A stretch of DNA of 64,000 nt from Cryomorphaceae bacterium 1068 (lineage in GTDB: Bacteria; Bacteroidota; Bacteroidia; Flavobacteriales_D; Cryomorphaceae), in the NCBI GenBank assembly GCA_027214385.1, contig JAPVXR010000002.1:434001-498000 (forward strand), written 5' to 3'. Below are positions 34,542-43,230 of this stretch, piece by piece. The notes below the pieces were generated by a model that worked only from the letters and a program-made list of their open reading frames with translations, had not been told where the DNA came from and ran no database searches. Each line of letters begins with the position of its first letter. The first letter of the stretch is position 1. The translations under genes and the position numbers were made by a program.

Positions 34542-35739
34542 TCACAAATTCCACTCTTCTGTTTTTTGCACGTCCCTCATCAGTAGTGTTTGATGTAAGC
34601 GGTTTCTCAGATCCATAGCCACTGTAAGAGAGTCTCACATCATTCACATCTTCATTGATGAGATAGTCTACCACGCTTTTTGCTCTTGCTTCGCTGAGCT
34701 TCTTATTATACTCAAGGCTTCCTACATTATCTGTATGTCCTCCTATTTCAATCGTAAGAAAGGGGTAGTCGGTAAGGATATCTACCAGCTTGTCAAGCTC
34801 TGCTTTTGATTCTGGGAGAAGTTCGGCCTTGTCGAATTCGAAGAATATATTCTCCAAAGTCACTCTGTCTCCGACTTTATAGGCGATACTGTCTAGCTTG
34901 ATGTCTTTCGTCGAAACGAATTCAGCTTTTTGCAACACCAATTTTGGTTTGGGTGGAATGCTTCTTTTCGGCTCAGGACTTAATGCTTCGCCAGGCATTG
35001 CTCGCCTCACCTTCACATCATCAATGTAATAGTAAGCACCGCCTTCACCTTCTTCAAACTCTTGAATTTCTGTTCTGTTGTCGTGGTAAAAATTACCAAT
35101 GATGAGGTAATGCTTTTCTTCGTCCACCTCAAATACACCTGAGACCTTTTGCCATGCATTCCATCTGGACTTGATCACTTTATCAGAATTAACTTGCGGA
35201 GTGAAAAATAAAGGCATTCTATCTCGAGTTACTACTGCGGTATCGCTGAAGAACATGCCAAGATTGTTCGAGGCCAACTTTGAATTGGCAGATTTGCTGG
35301 CATAAAACTCAGCATAATAGCGCTGTCCGGGAACCAAAGCAGAATCGAGTTCCACACTGAGGTATTCATGCCAGAATGTTTCAGTGCCGCCTTTTCCGTA
35401 GGTTTTAAGGCCTGCCATATTATCACCGTTTCGAGGCCCTTGTTTTCCTTTGCTGTGTTTTCTTGGGTTTGCCCAGCACGTGTTCTTCACCCTTAAACTC
35501 AATAGGTCAGGGGTAGTTTCAGTAGGGGAGTCCCATGCATTGATGTCCTCCATGTAATTTCTACCATTTTGATTCCATCGGCAATATTCTCTTTTGGTTT
35601 CTTCAAAACCGGGATTTGAAACATAGTTGTAGTATGCATCGTCATTTTCTAAAAGGTCTTTTACCAGTTGCGCTTGACTGGTATTTGTTATACCGAGGGT
35701 TAGAAGAAGTGTAGAGAGAATCGTTTTGAATAAAGACAT
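34528..35739 (-). CDS. OmpA-family outer-membrane lipoprotein-like protein with CBM-like domain
   Basis: A 403-residue exported protein. I start at the ATG at 35739 because it begins a signal peptide (MSLFKTILSTLLLTLGITNTSQAQ); the frame runs on to 35868 only as an untranslated extension. A jelly-roll-like domain follows (NPGFEETKREYCRW ... YYIDDVKVR), of the kind seen in carbohydrate-binding or galactose-binding domains. The C-terminal OmpA/MotB domain has IFFEFDKAEL, GHTDNVGSLEYN and LSYSGYGSEKP with a final NRRVEF, the peptidoglycan-binding set. It probably ties an outer-membrane protein to the cell wall. Confidence 0.88.
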   Translation of the reverse strand: MSLFKTILSTLLLTLGITNTSQAQLVKDLLENDDAYYNYVSNPGFEETKREYCRWNQNGRNYMEDINAWDSPTETTPDLLSLRVKNTCWANPRKHSKGKQGPRNGDNMAGLKTYGKGGTETFWHEYLSVELDSALVPGQRYYAEFYASKSANSKLASNNLGMFFSDTAVVTRDRMPLFFTPQVNSDKVIKSRWNAWQKVSGVFEVDEEKHYLIIGNFYHDNRTEIQEFEEGEGGAYYYIDDVKVRRAMPGEALSPEPKRSIPPKPKLVLQKAEFVSTKDIKLDSIAYKVGDRVTLENIFFEFDKAELLPESKAELDKLVDILTDYPFLTIEIGGHTDNVGSLEYNKKLSEARAKSVVDYLINEDVNDVRLSYSGYGSEKPLTSNTTDEGRAKNRRVEFVIIGN

Positions 35740-35882
35740 AAGTTTTCCACAAGGGTTAAATGAAGGCAATGGGTAAATGTATCGCAATCCTTGACCTTCT
35801 GAGGGTTTGCGTAAATAATCTTTCTTCAATTCAATGTGGAAAATGACATGACCTAAAAGGTACTCCACCCATGGTGGTCATC

Positions 35883-35890
35883 TATCTTTG
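35883..35890 (+). promoter_or_regulatory. -7 promoter box before the second OmpA-type gene
   Basis: TATCTTTG matches TAnnTTTG exactly, 24 nt before the ATG at 35915. It lies over the TTG at 35888 which would be an alternative start. A CCACC/GGTGG inverted repeat (35865-35877) is just upstream, where a -33 element would be expected. Confidence 0.45.
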
Positions 35891-35914
35891 TTTGTGTTTC
35901 GCTTTTCCCCTTTT

Positions 35915-37036
35915 ATGCATCGAAAAAGACACTTCATCTTCTTTCTATTCGCTTTGTGCTCCTCATTTCTGTTTGCACAGGAAGATGACAGTCAGCCAAT
36001 GTCATGCATGAATGCACAGGAAATTCTGTTTCCACTTGGGCAGAATGACTTTTCCAAAAGCGAAATACTGATGAACGAAGCCACCATAAATGCGCTTTAC
36101 TATCTCTATGAGGATCGCTACACTTTCTGGTATAAATTTATCGCTACCGAAGATCTTACCATTGACTTCTCTGTGAGTCCAACCAATCAGGACGACCGCT
36201 ATAGAGCGATACTTTTTAAATACGGAGGAAAGGATTTTTGCGACAAGCTGGTCAATGAAAACCTTCAGCCCCAAAGGGTTCAGCGGATACCTATCTTCAG
36301 TGACGATGGCGAGATACTTTACAAAAATACCGTCGAAGCTGCCAAAGGTGATACCTTTTACGTTTCGGTATTGAGTCTCAATGCTGATGATTGTGGTCAC
36401 TACCTCTACATAGAGTCAGCGGAAGAAAAGTTCTCGTTTCATGCTATACATCAGCCTTGTTATGATTTCGACCAACTCAGGCAGCCTGATTTCTCAACTA
36501 AAAAGGAAGTGCAAGAAGATGTGAGCTTAGTCCTTCCTATGGATACTGAAGTTCCGTTTGAGCCAGAACCTGAAGTTGGTTTTTCTGCACTTGAAACCAT
36601 CGAAGTTGAAAGCGAAGACGATGAGTTTATTTCTGTTGGAGACCGTCTGATTTTAAATCAAGTATTCTTTTATAACAATACTTACGCATTCAAACCAGGG
36701 GCTACTGATGAGCTTGATCAGTTGGTAGATTTCTTAGAAATGAATGCTACCGTAGAAGTAGAGATTCAAGGGCACACGGCAAACAATACAGAAGACATTC
36801 GGCCTGACCCCAATTTTAAGGGGCAAGGCAAAGAGTGGAATTTCAAGGGTACTGCATTGAAGCTAAGCGAGCGAAGGGCTGAAGCGGTGATGGAGTACCT
36901 GATCGGTAAGGGTATTTCTAAGAAAAGGTTGATAGCAAAGGGCTATGGCGATAGTCAAAAACGCGTTCCAGATGCCAAGACCTTCGATGAGTTTGAGAAA
37001 AATATGCGGGTAGAAGCCGTCGTGACCAAACAATGA
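35915..37036 (+). CDS. OmpA-family protein heading the polysaccharide operon
   Basis: A 373-residue exported protein starting at the ATG at 35915 with a signal peptide (MHRKRHFIFFLFALCSSFLFAQ). An N-terminal beta domain (YLYEDRYTFWYKF, FDFSVSPTNQDD-like) is followed by an acidic linker and an OmpA C-terminal domain: LNQVFFYNNTYAFKPGATDEL, VEIQGHTANN and RLIAKGYGDSQK. A roughly 25-residue insert with DPNFKGQGKEW interrupts the loop after the GHT motif. It overlaps wza by 4 nt (ATGA), so it is co-translated with the export system and may anchor it to peptidoglycan. Confidence 0.85.
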   Translation: MHRKRHFIFFLFALCSSFLFAQEDDSQPMSCMNAQEILFPLGQNDFSKSEILMNEATINALYYLYEDRYTFWYKFIATEDLTIDFSVSPTNQDDRYRAILFKYGGKDFCDKLVNENLQPQRVQRIPIFSDDGEILYKNTVEAAKGDTFYVSVLSLNADDCGHYLYIESAEEKFSFHAIHQPCYDFDQLRQPDFSTKKEVQEDVSLVLPMDTEVPFEPEPEVGFSALETIEVESEDDEFISVGDRLILNQVFFYNNTYAFKPGATDELDQLVDFLEMNATVEVEIQGHTANNTEDIRPDPNFKGQGKEWNFKGTALKLSERRAEAVMEYLIGKGISKKRLIAKGYGDSQKRVPDAKTFDEFEKNMRVEAVVTKQ

Positions 37037-37782
37037 AAAAGCTATTCTATCTTTCACTTTCTGTCTTTCTATTGGCCTCTTGCGTCTCGCACAAGCAGGT
37101 CACCTATTTCAATGATATCCAAGATCTAGAGACTGGAAAGCTAAATATTCCCGATGCACCGGCTGCCGTTCTTAAAAATGGTGATCTGGTTGAAGTGCAA
37201 ATATCCAGTATTAGTTTAGAAACGAATGCCTACTTCCAGACCGACCAAAGTTCATCTGATGACGGGTTTGGTGGAAATCTTTACCAAATCGATGGTAGCG
37301 GCTCCATTCACCTTCCCTTGGTGGGAAATGTCGAGATTGTAGGCTTATCCAAAGAGGAAGCAAGAGCAGCTATAGAGTCTGCTCTATTGGAATATGTACA
37401 AAAACCCAGCGTCAATCTCCGTATAGCAGATTATAAGATTACGGTACTCGGCGAAGTCAACACTCCGGGTGTATACAAGATACCTACGGCAGAAGCTTCA
37501 GTGCTTGAAGCTCTTGGATATGCCGGTGATTTGACCGTGTATGGCGTGAGGGAGAACGTTCTCCTGATTCGTGACAACGGCATAGAGAAGAGTTTTCACC
37601 GACTGAATTTAAACGATTCGAGCGTTTTGGAAAGTGAGCACTTTTACCTTCAAAATAACGATGTGATTTACGTTCAGCCTACGAAGGGTCTGACATCGAA
37701 AGATGATAACATATACCGGATCTTGCCGCTGGTGATCAGTTCTCTCACATTTGTGGCTGTCATTATTAGCTTGAATCAATAA
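37033..37782 (+). CDS. Wza-like polysaccharide export lipoprotein
   Basis: A 249-residue lipoprotein: signal peptide MKKLFYLSLSVFLLASC with lipidated C17. The polysaccharide export domain follows (VLKNGDLVEVQISSI, YQIDGSGSIHLPLVGNVEIVGLSKEEA), then an SLBB segment (ITVLGEVNTPGVYKIPTAEASVLEALGYAG). A C-terminal hydrophobic helix (ILPLVISSLTFVAVII) is the expected outer-membrane or periplasmic anchor. Known: Wza forms the outer-membrane channel through which capsule or exopolysaccharide leaves the cell. It is followed 2 nt later by the tyrosine kinase gene. Confidence 0.92.
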   Translation: MKKLFYLSLSVFLLASCVSHKQVTYFNDIQDLETGKLNIPDAPAAVLKNGDLVEVQISSISLETNAYFQTDQSSSDDGFGGNLYQIDGSGSIHLPLVGNVEIVGLSKEEARAAIESALLEYVQKPSVNLRIADYKITVLGEVNTPGVYKIPTAEASVLEALGYAGDLTVYGVRENVLLIRDNGIEKSFHRLNLNDSSVLESEHFYLQNNDVIYVQPTKGLTSKDDNIYRILPLVISSLTFVAVIISLNQ

Positions 37783-37784
37783 GT

Positions 37785-40196
37785 ATGGCAGCAGATAATT
37801 TGAATAAGCCCGAAAGAATACAGAATGATTTCGATTTAAAATCTTTCTTTTTCAGGTATCTCAAGTACTGGTTCTGGTTTCCCCTATGCTTGATTCTGGC
37901 CTTGGTCATCGCGCGCTACTACAATTGGTACAAGAATCCGGTGTATGCCGTTACCGCGAAGTTGATGGTCAAAGATGAAAATGTTGGGAAGGATCAATTT
38001 CTGCGGCAACTAGACGTGGAAACACCGACCAAGAACATCGAGAACGAGATTGAAATACTTCGTTCGCATAGCCTTTTGGCAAAGACCTTGAATGAGTTGG
38101 AATTTGATGTTTCTTATTTCTTAGTCGGAGACGTAAAGGTTTCGGAAGCTTACAAGGACAGCCCTTTCAAAGTGGACATTACAGGACTGGAATATTCAGC
38201 ATACGGCAGACTTTTTGAAATTGAAATAATCGATAAAAATAGATTTCGATTTACCTATCCGCAAGGCGATGGTGAAAAGGTAATCGAAGAGAAATTCGGG
38301 GAGTCATTCGATTTTGGCTTGGGTACCATTACACTAATCAAAAGAGAGATTTTTCCTTCGGACGATCTGAAGAATCCGGAGTTTGATAAGCGTCATTACA
38401 GAATCAAGTTCAACACAATAACCGCCAATCAAAACAAGTATCTATCGAAGCTTTCTGTAGCATTGGCGCGCTCTCAGAGCACTATTCTTCAACTTTATCT
38501 CGAAGATGAGGTCCCACAAAAGGGATTGGATTTCTTGAATGCCTTGATTACCGTCTATCTTCAAAACGATGTAGATTTAAAGAATAAGGCTGCATCAAGA
38601 ACAGCCGAATTCCTCGATCTGCAGCTTGAAGATATTACCGAAGATTTAGAAAGCATCGAAATCAATCGCGAGAACTATAAAGCCGCTAAGGGAATTATAG
38701 ACTTGGAGTCTGAGTCGCAAATCGTGCTGGAGAGCATCAAAGATTTAGATGCCAAAAGTGCCATCAATCAAACCAAAATCGGTTTAATTCAGCAACTAAG
38801 AGAGTACATTACTGACAATGTGGATGTTCGAGACCTAGCCCCCTCGGCGCTGGATATAAATGATCCATTGCTGGTGAAGCTGATCAACAAACTGAGCGAA
38901 CTTCAAAGTCAGCGGGAGATTGTCATCAATCGCAGTACGGTAAATGATCCCAACCTGGTTCCCATCAATGCCGAAATAGAGCTCACCCGCTCATCTCTTC
39001 TGGAGAACATTCGAAACATTGAGAAGGGTCTGCAACGTCAGCAAGAAGAGCTGGAATCTTCCCTAAAAACATTTACCAAGAGAATTCAACGAATTCCAAC
39101 TACAGAGCGGGAGCTCTTGGAGATTGAACGCCGATTCAGAATTCAAGAAAGCTTATACTTATTTCTTTTACAGAAAAGAGCAGAATTGGCCATATCTCTG
39201 GCCGCTACTGATAGCGATACGAGAGTTGTTGATGCCCCTCGAGTAATTCCAGGGCCAATATCGCCTGTACCTCAGCGCGCCTATTCCATTGCCATTTTAC
39301 TCGGCTTAATGATTCCTGTTCTTATTATTTTTTTGGTCGAAAACTTAAACGATAAGATCAATGATTTGGCCGGTCTGAAGCGACTGACATCTATTCCGAT
39401 TATAGGAGTGGTCAGATTTAATCAGCACAAATCTCCTCTCGTAGCTTTAGAAAAACCACGCTCGAGTATTTCAGAAGAGTACAGAAGCATCAGGTCAAAT
39501 CTCAAATTCTTTCATGCTGAAAAAGGTCCTGACGTGGTCATGGTTACCTCCTCGATTGGTACTGAAGGAAAGACCTTTACGGCTATGAATTTGGCCTCCA
39601 TTATGGCCGCCACAGGTTCTAAGGTGGTTCTCATCGGGCTTGATCTGCGCAAGCCAAGAATAGTGGAAGACTTTGGTATTGAGAATAAAATTGGCTGCAG
39701 TAATTACTTAAGTGGAAATGCATCAATCGACGATATTTTAGTTCCTTCGGGCTATTCTGAGAATTTGTTCATCGCGCCCTCCGGCCCGCCACCACCAAAT
39801 CCATCTGAGCTGATTATATCAGATCGTATGCCACACCTCATTAAAGAATTGAGTGAGCGGTTTGATAAGATTATTATCGATACTCCTCCCGTAGGATTGG
39901 TTTCAGACGGATTGCAAATCAGCGATTATGCGAATGTAACGGTCTTTGTGGTCCGCGAAGGGGTTACGCGAAAAGCTCATTTGGCTCAAGCCAATGAAAT
40001 GTTTGAGAAGGGCCGATTGAAGCACCCAACTCTCGTTTTCAATGCAGCTAAACGCAAGAATAAATCATATTCCTACGGTGGGGCCTATGGTTACGGTTAT
40101 GGCTACGGCTACCAAAGCGATTACGGCAACTATTTTGACGAGCAGGAAGAGAGTGACTCCAAGTCAAAGTGGAATCCATTCCGTCGCAATGATTAA
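37785..40196 (+). CDS. Wzc-like polysaccharide co-polymerase and tyrosine autokinase
   Basis: An 803-residue inner-membrane protein. It has an N-terminal Wzz domain (first membrane helix near residue 30, second near 500, coiled-coil region with repeated LESIEINREN-type heptads between) and a C-terminal BY-kinase domain. Walker A is TSSIGTEGKT (K596, T597), A-prime is VVLIGLDLRKPR and Walker B is KIIIDTPPVGLV. The end is a tyrosine-rich cluster (SYGGAYGYGYGYGYQSDY) for autophosphorylation. Known: Wzc controls polymer length and export by cycling of its phosphotyrosines. It overlaps the flippase gene by 8 nt. Confidence 0.94.
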   Translation: MAADNLNKPERIQNDFDLKSFFFRYLKYWFWFPLCLILALVIARYYNWYKNPVYAVTAKLMVKDENVGKDQFLRQLDVETPTKNIENEIEILRSHSLLAKTLNELEFDVSYFLVGDVKVSEAYKDSPFKVDITGLEYSAYGRLFEIEIIDKNRFRFTYPQGDGEKVIEEKFGESFDFGLGTITLIKREIFPSDDLKNPEFDKRHYRIKFNTITANQNKYLSKLSVALARSQSTILQLYLEDEVPQKGLDFLNALITVYLQNDVDLKNKAASRTAEFLDLQLEDITEDLESIEINRENYKAAKGIIDLESESQIVLESIKDLDAKSAINQTKIGLIQQLREYITDNVDVRDLAPSALDINDPLLVKLINKLSELQSQREIVINRSTVNDPNLVPINAEIELTRSSLLENIRNIEKGLQRQQEELESSLKTFTKRIQRIPTTERELLEIERRFRIQESLYLFLLQKRAELAISLAATDSDTRVVDAPRVIPGPISPVPQRAYSIAILLGLMIPVLIIFLVENLNDKINDLAGLKRLTSIPIIGVVRFNQHKSPLVALEKPRSSISEEYRSIRSNLKFFHAEKGPDVVMVTSSIGTEGKTFTAMNLASIMAATGSKVVLIGLDLRKPRIVEDFGIENKIGCSNYLSGNASIDDILVPSGYSENLFIAPSGPPPPNPSELIISDRMPHLIKELSERFDKIIIDTPPVGLVSDGLQISDYANVTVFVVREGVTRKAHLAQANEMFEKGRLKHPTLVFNAAKRKNKSYSYGGAYGYGYGYGYQSDYGNYFDEQEESDSKSKWNPFRRND

Positions 40197-41547
40197 TGGG
40201 CTAATCGCTCGAATACGGTCTACTTCTGATTTTAGAGGTAAGCAAATTCTCAAAAATATTTTGTGGTCAGCAGGTCTGAAAGGAGTAAATGCCTTGATCA
40301 GCTTTATAATCGTTCCGCTCTACCTAAGCCTGCTTACCGAGCTGAGTTTTGGGATTTGGCTTACGGTTAGCGCAGTTTTGCAGTGGTTCAATTTCTTCGA
40401 CTTGGGTATAGGAAACGGCTTGAGAAACAAGCTTGCCGAAGCACTAGCTCAAAAGGATTATAAGCTGGGAAAGATATATGTCAGCACAACATATGCCTTA
40501 ATATCGGGTGTTGCCGTTGGTATGTTCATCTTATTTTTTGGTGCTAATTTCTTTTTTGATTGGGCGCAGGTTTTTGAAGCTCCGCCAGCTCTTGTTAATG
40601 ATGTTAGGGGAATGGTCATTATTCTCTTTTGCCTTTTCGTTCCTCAGTTTGTCGCTCAATTGATCAAGATGGTTGTTACCGCCGATCAGCGACCCGCCTT
40701 GTCCAATCTAATGAACACTTTGGTCAACATCCTCCAGTTGGCAGGTGTATTTTTATTGAGCGAATACAGTATGGGCTCACTAGTAAATTTGGCATGGGTC
40801 ATCGCAGGTATCAATCTGTTCATTCCGCTGGTAGCGAGTGCCTATCTTTTTTCGAGCCGTTACAAGGAATTGAGCCCTTCTTTTTCTCACGTCGACCTCA
40901 AGTATTCCAATTCACTTCTGGGTCTGGGAGCTACGTTCTTTATTCTTCAAGGCGCGGCCCTAGTGGTTTTCATGACCGATAATCTGATTATTACCAAAGT
41001 ACTCGGTCCCGAGGAAGTTCCTGCCTACAATATTTCTTATCGTTACTTCAATCTCGCTCTTGTCTTTTTTGGCTTGGTTACCACTCCGTTCTGGTCGGCA
41101 TTTACCGATGCCTTTGTAAAGGAGGATTTCGGATGGATTAAAAAAATGCTCAAGCGATTGCTCTTTCTCTGGGTAGTGATGGCGGTTGGAGTTGTTCTAT
41201 TGATCCTGATAGCTCCTTATGTCTACCATTTTTGGATTGGTGATGAGTTGGAAATTCCATCTGCCCTCAACTGGTGTATGGGAGCATGGGTAATCCTCTC
41301 AGCACTACTCAGCATTTTCGGCACTTTTTTAAGTGGAATTGGAAAATTGAAAGTCTCCCTTTTTCACGCCGTCTTTGTGATGATTGTTAATATTCCGCTC
41401 TCCATCTGGTTGGCTCAGTACTCCATGCTGGGCAGTGCAGGAGTAATTCTCGCAAGCACGATTGGCGCCTCGTTCCGATTGTTATTTCAACCCTATCAAA
41501 CTTGGCTCATTTTGCAAAAACGAGCCAAAGGAATCTGGAACCGCTAG
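40189..41547 (+). CDS. Wzx-type polysaccharide flippase
   Basis: A 452-residue membrane protein with about 12 to 14 hydrophobic helices. The MATE/Wzx family pattern is visible: ILKNILWSAGLKGVNALISFIIVPLYLSLL and FGIWLTVSAVLQWFNFFDLGIGNGLRNKL at the N-terminus. It would flip lipid-linked repeat units to the periplasm for polymerisation. I start at the ATG at 40189; the longer open frame into the kinase tail is an artefact of the alternate reading of the repetitive Tyr/Gly codons. The stop overlaps the convergent sulfotransferase by 4 nt. Confidence 0.9.
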   Translation: MINGLIARIRSTSDFRGKQILKNILWSAGLKGVNALISFIIVPLYLSLLTELSFGIWLTVSAVLQWFNFFDLGIGNGLRNKLAEALAQKDYKLGKIYVSTTYALISGVAVGMFILFFGANFFFDWAQVFEAPPALVNDVRGMVIILFCLFVPQFVAQLIKMVVTADQRPALSNLMNTLVNILQLAGVFLLSEYSMGSLVNLAWVIAGINLFIPLVASAYLFSSRYKELSPSFSHVDLKYSNSLLGLGATFFILQGAALVVFMTDNLIITKVLGPEEVPAYNISYRYFNLALVFFGLVTTPFWSAFTDAFVKEDFGWIKKMLKRLLFLWVVMAVGVVLLILIAPYVYHFWIGDELEIPSALNWCMGAWVILSALLSIFGTFLSGIGKLKVSLFHAVFVMIVNIPLSIWLAQYSMLGSAGVILASTIGASFRLLFQPYQTWLILQKRAKGIWNR

Positions 41548-42473
41548 ATTTCGTTCAAGTAGTTTTTAGCGAAATTCTCTGAACCATACGTATCAGGAAG
41601 AAGCTCTTTAAGAGACTCGTTATCCGTTCGGAAGTGATCTTTAATTTTTTTCCGAAGTGCAGGAGAAAACTGAAATTTTTTCTTGCCACCCAATCGGTGC
41701 TCAATCGCTTGAATATTCTTTCTGAAAATCTGCTTCCCTGCCCCCGATCTTTCCAAGATTCCTTTTAGGCTATTGGTCTTGCGCAGATACTCCAATTGAC
41801 GAGCGCTTAGGCTGCTGTTCGTCTTTTTGTCAAAATCGATGTCCACAGTCAATTCAAGATTTAGCTCGCGGCAAAATTGCTCAATGAAATCGCTGGGATT
41901 TGTGGTGAAATCCTCGTAGAGAAAAACATGAACTTTCTCAAAGAGTCCCTGATATAGGCTCAAGAGTGAGGAGTAGAAATACTGCTCAGTTTGTTCTATT
42001 GAAGTAAAAGTCGGAAAAAGTGGGTTCGATCGATCAGAACGCTCGTTATCAAAGCGAATGAATTCGTGTGGTTTCGCTGTGTGCCCGGAGTAAACGCCGA
42101 TGGAATACAGTGACTCCAAAAGGTCAGCCTGATTGCGCAGAAACAAAATAATCTCTGCATTCGGGAAAAGTTGTTTCAGACGCATTCCATTTCGCGTCCT
42201 ATTGGTCGAAACCAGATAGAGCGATTGACCTGCAAGAAGTTCGTTAGAGATTATCAAATTACCTTTGTCCTGCAGTGCTGCGCTCTCTCGAACAGACTGT
42301 TCATTGTAGCGACTTTCATCTTGGTACATCAATCGCTGAAAAGCCTCGCTGTATTGTGTTTGGTTTATGCCAATGTGTTTGAAGTTGTTTAAATTGGGAA
42401 AAACCTCCTTCTGAAAAAAGGTGCTTGCCGTTCGCGGCATTCCTATGTGTACAAGTGTTCGATTCACGTTCAA
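41544..42473 (-). CDS. Sulfotransferase-like protein
   Basis: A 309-residue cytoplasmic protein with the PAPS-binding pattern of sulfotransferases. The 5'-phosphosulfate loop is HIGMPRTASTFFQ (residues 9-21, with P13-R14-T15 and S17-T18), and the 3'-phosphate binding segment is FLRNQADLLES with R113 and S121. Known: carbohydrate sulfotransferases use PAPS to put sulfate on sugars; in capsule clusters they give sulfated polysaccharides. It is on the minus strand inside an otherwise plus-strand locus, which may indicate separate control or later insertion. Confidence 0.85.
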   Translation of the reverse strand: MNVNRTLVHIGMPRTASTFFQKEVFPNLNNFKHIGINQTQYSEAFQRLMYQDESRYNEQSVRESAALQDKGNLIISNELLAGQSLYLVSTNRTRNGMRLKQLFPNAEIILFLRNQADLLESLYSIGVYSGHTAKPHEFIRFDNERSDRSNPLFPTFTSIEQTEQYFYSSLLSLYQGLFEKVHVFLYEDFTTNPSDFIEQFCRELNLELTVDIDFDKKTNSSLSARQLEYLRKTNSLKGILERSGAGKQIFRKNIQAIEHRLGGKKKFQFSPALRKKIKDHFRTDNESLKELLPDTYGSENFAKNYLNEI

Positions 42474-42501
42474 ATCTAATCATTTCTCATGGCTGAAAAT
42501 G

Positions 42502-42509
42502 TATCTTTG
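42502..42509 (+). promoter_or_regulatory. -7 box 4 nt before a start codon (candidate leaderless mRNA)
   Basis: TATCTTTG matches TAnnTTTG exactly and ends 4 nt before the ATG at 42514. If initiation occurs at the usual distance, the transcript would begin at or inside the start codon. No -33 TTG is evident. Confidence 0.4.
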
Positions 42510-42513
42510 AGCC

Positions 42514-43230
42514 ATGCGGAATGCGACCATCGTACTCACGGCAACCATCAGGCCCAATGTTGATTTTGTGGCGAGAGCCGATGTCGACCGAAGAATAGAA
42601 GATTACGCCAAGTGTATTTCGTTTTATCTGCAGAATACTTCACAGCCGATCGTCTTTGCAGAAAATTCGGGTTTCGATCCCAATGAATCACCGCTATTCA
42701 GACCCTTCCTCGATCACGATCGCTTCCATTGGCAGACCATTGAGCCCCATTCAGACTTGTCTAAAGGTAAAGGGTTTCAAGAATTTTATACGCTCGATCA
42801 ATTGGTTGAAAAAGGTCTTTGTGGAGAATACTTTGTCAAGATCACGGGACGCTACTTAGTCAGAAATGCACCTTCACTTATCGAAAAAATGAAGGCTCCT
42901 TTTCACATCGATTTGCACCAAAAGATGAAAGTGGCCATCACGGGATTTTTTGGTGTAGAAACGCAGTTCTATCGGGATCACCTTTTCGGGAAATACATCG
43001 AATCCAATGACGTTCAAGGCCGCTTTATTGAACACGTCATTTATGATGCTATTCGCGACAATGATTTCTCCAAATCGGTAGAGTTACTTCATGAAAATGC
43101 TCAATACGAAGGTGTATCAGGGAGTCACGGAAACAGCATGGCGCGCAATCCTTATAAGATGAAATTGCGTTCGCTCGAACGATCCATTAGTCGTGCCATA
43201 GGTATCAATAAATTCCTCATTGAGTATTGA
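42514..43230 (+). CDS. Glycosyltransferase-like protein of unknown family
   Basis: A 238-residue protein with no signal peptide or membrane helices. Seen: a Rossmann-like start (TIVLTATIRP), QPIVFAENSGFD, FVKITGRYLV and a C-terminal region YEGVSGSHGNSMARNPYKMKLRSLERS. The ITGRY motif resembles the acceptor-region motif of some family GT-A glycosyltransferase-like proteins found in capsule loci. It lies in front of a GT4 gene with TGATG coupling, so a role in building the repeat unit is likely. I cannot place it in a defined family. Confidence 0.6.
   Translation: MRNATIVLTATIRPNVDFVARADVDRRIEDYAKCISFYLQNTSQPIVFAENSGFDPNESPLFRPFLDHDRFHWQTIEPHSDLSKGKGFQEFYTLDQLVEKGLCGEYFVKITGRYLVRNAPSLIEKMKAPFHIDLHQKMKVAITGFFGVETQFYRDHLFGKYIESNDVQGRFIEHVIYDAIRDNDFSKSVELLHENAQYEGVSGSHGNSMARNPYKMKLRSLERSISRAIGINKFLIEY

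Noticed and set aside
40042-40188. Longer N-terminus of the flippase gene, reaching into the tyrosine kinase tail
   Set aside because: The extra residues come from an out-of-frame reading of Tyr/Gly repeats, and the family N-terminus begins after the ATG at 40189.
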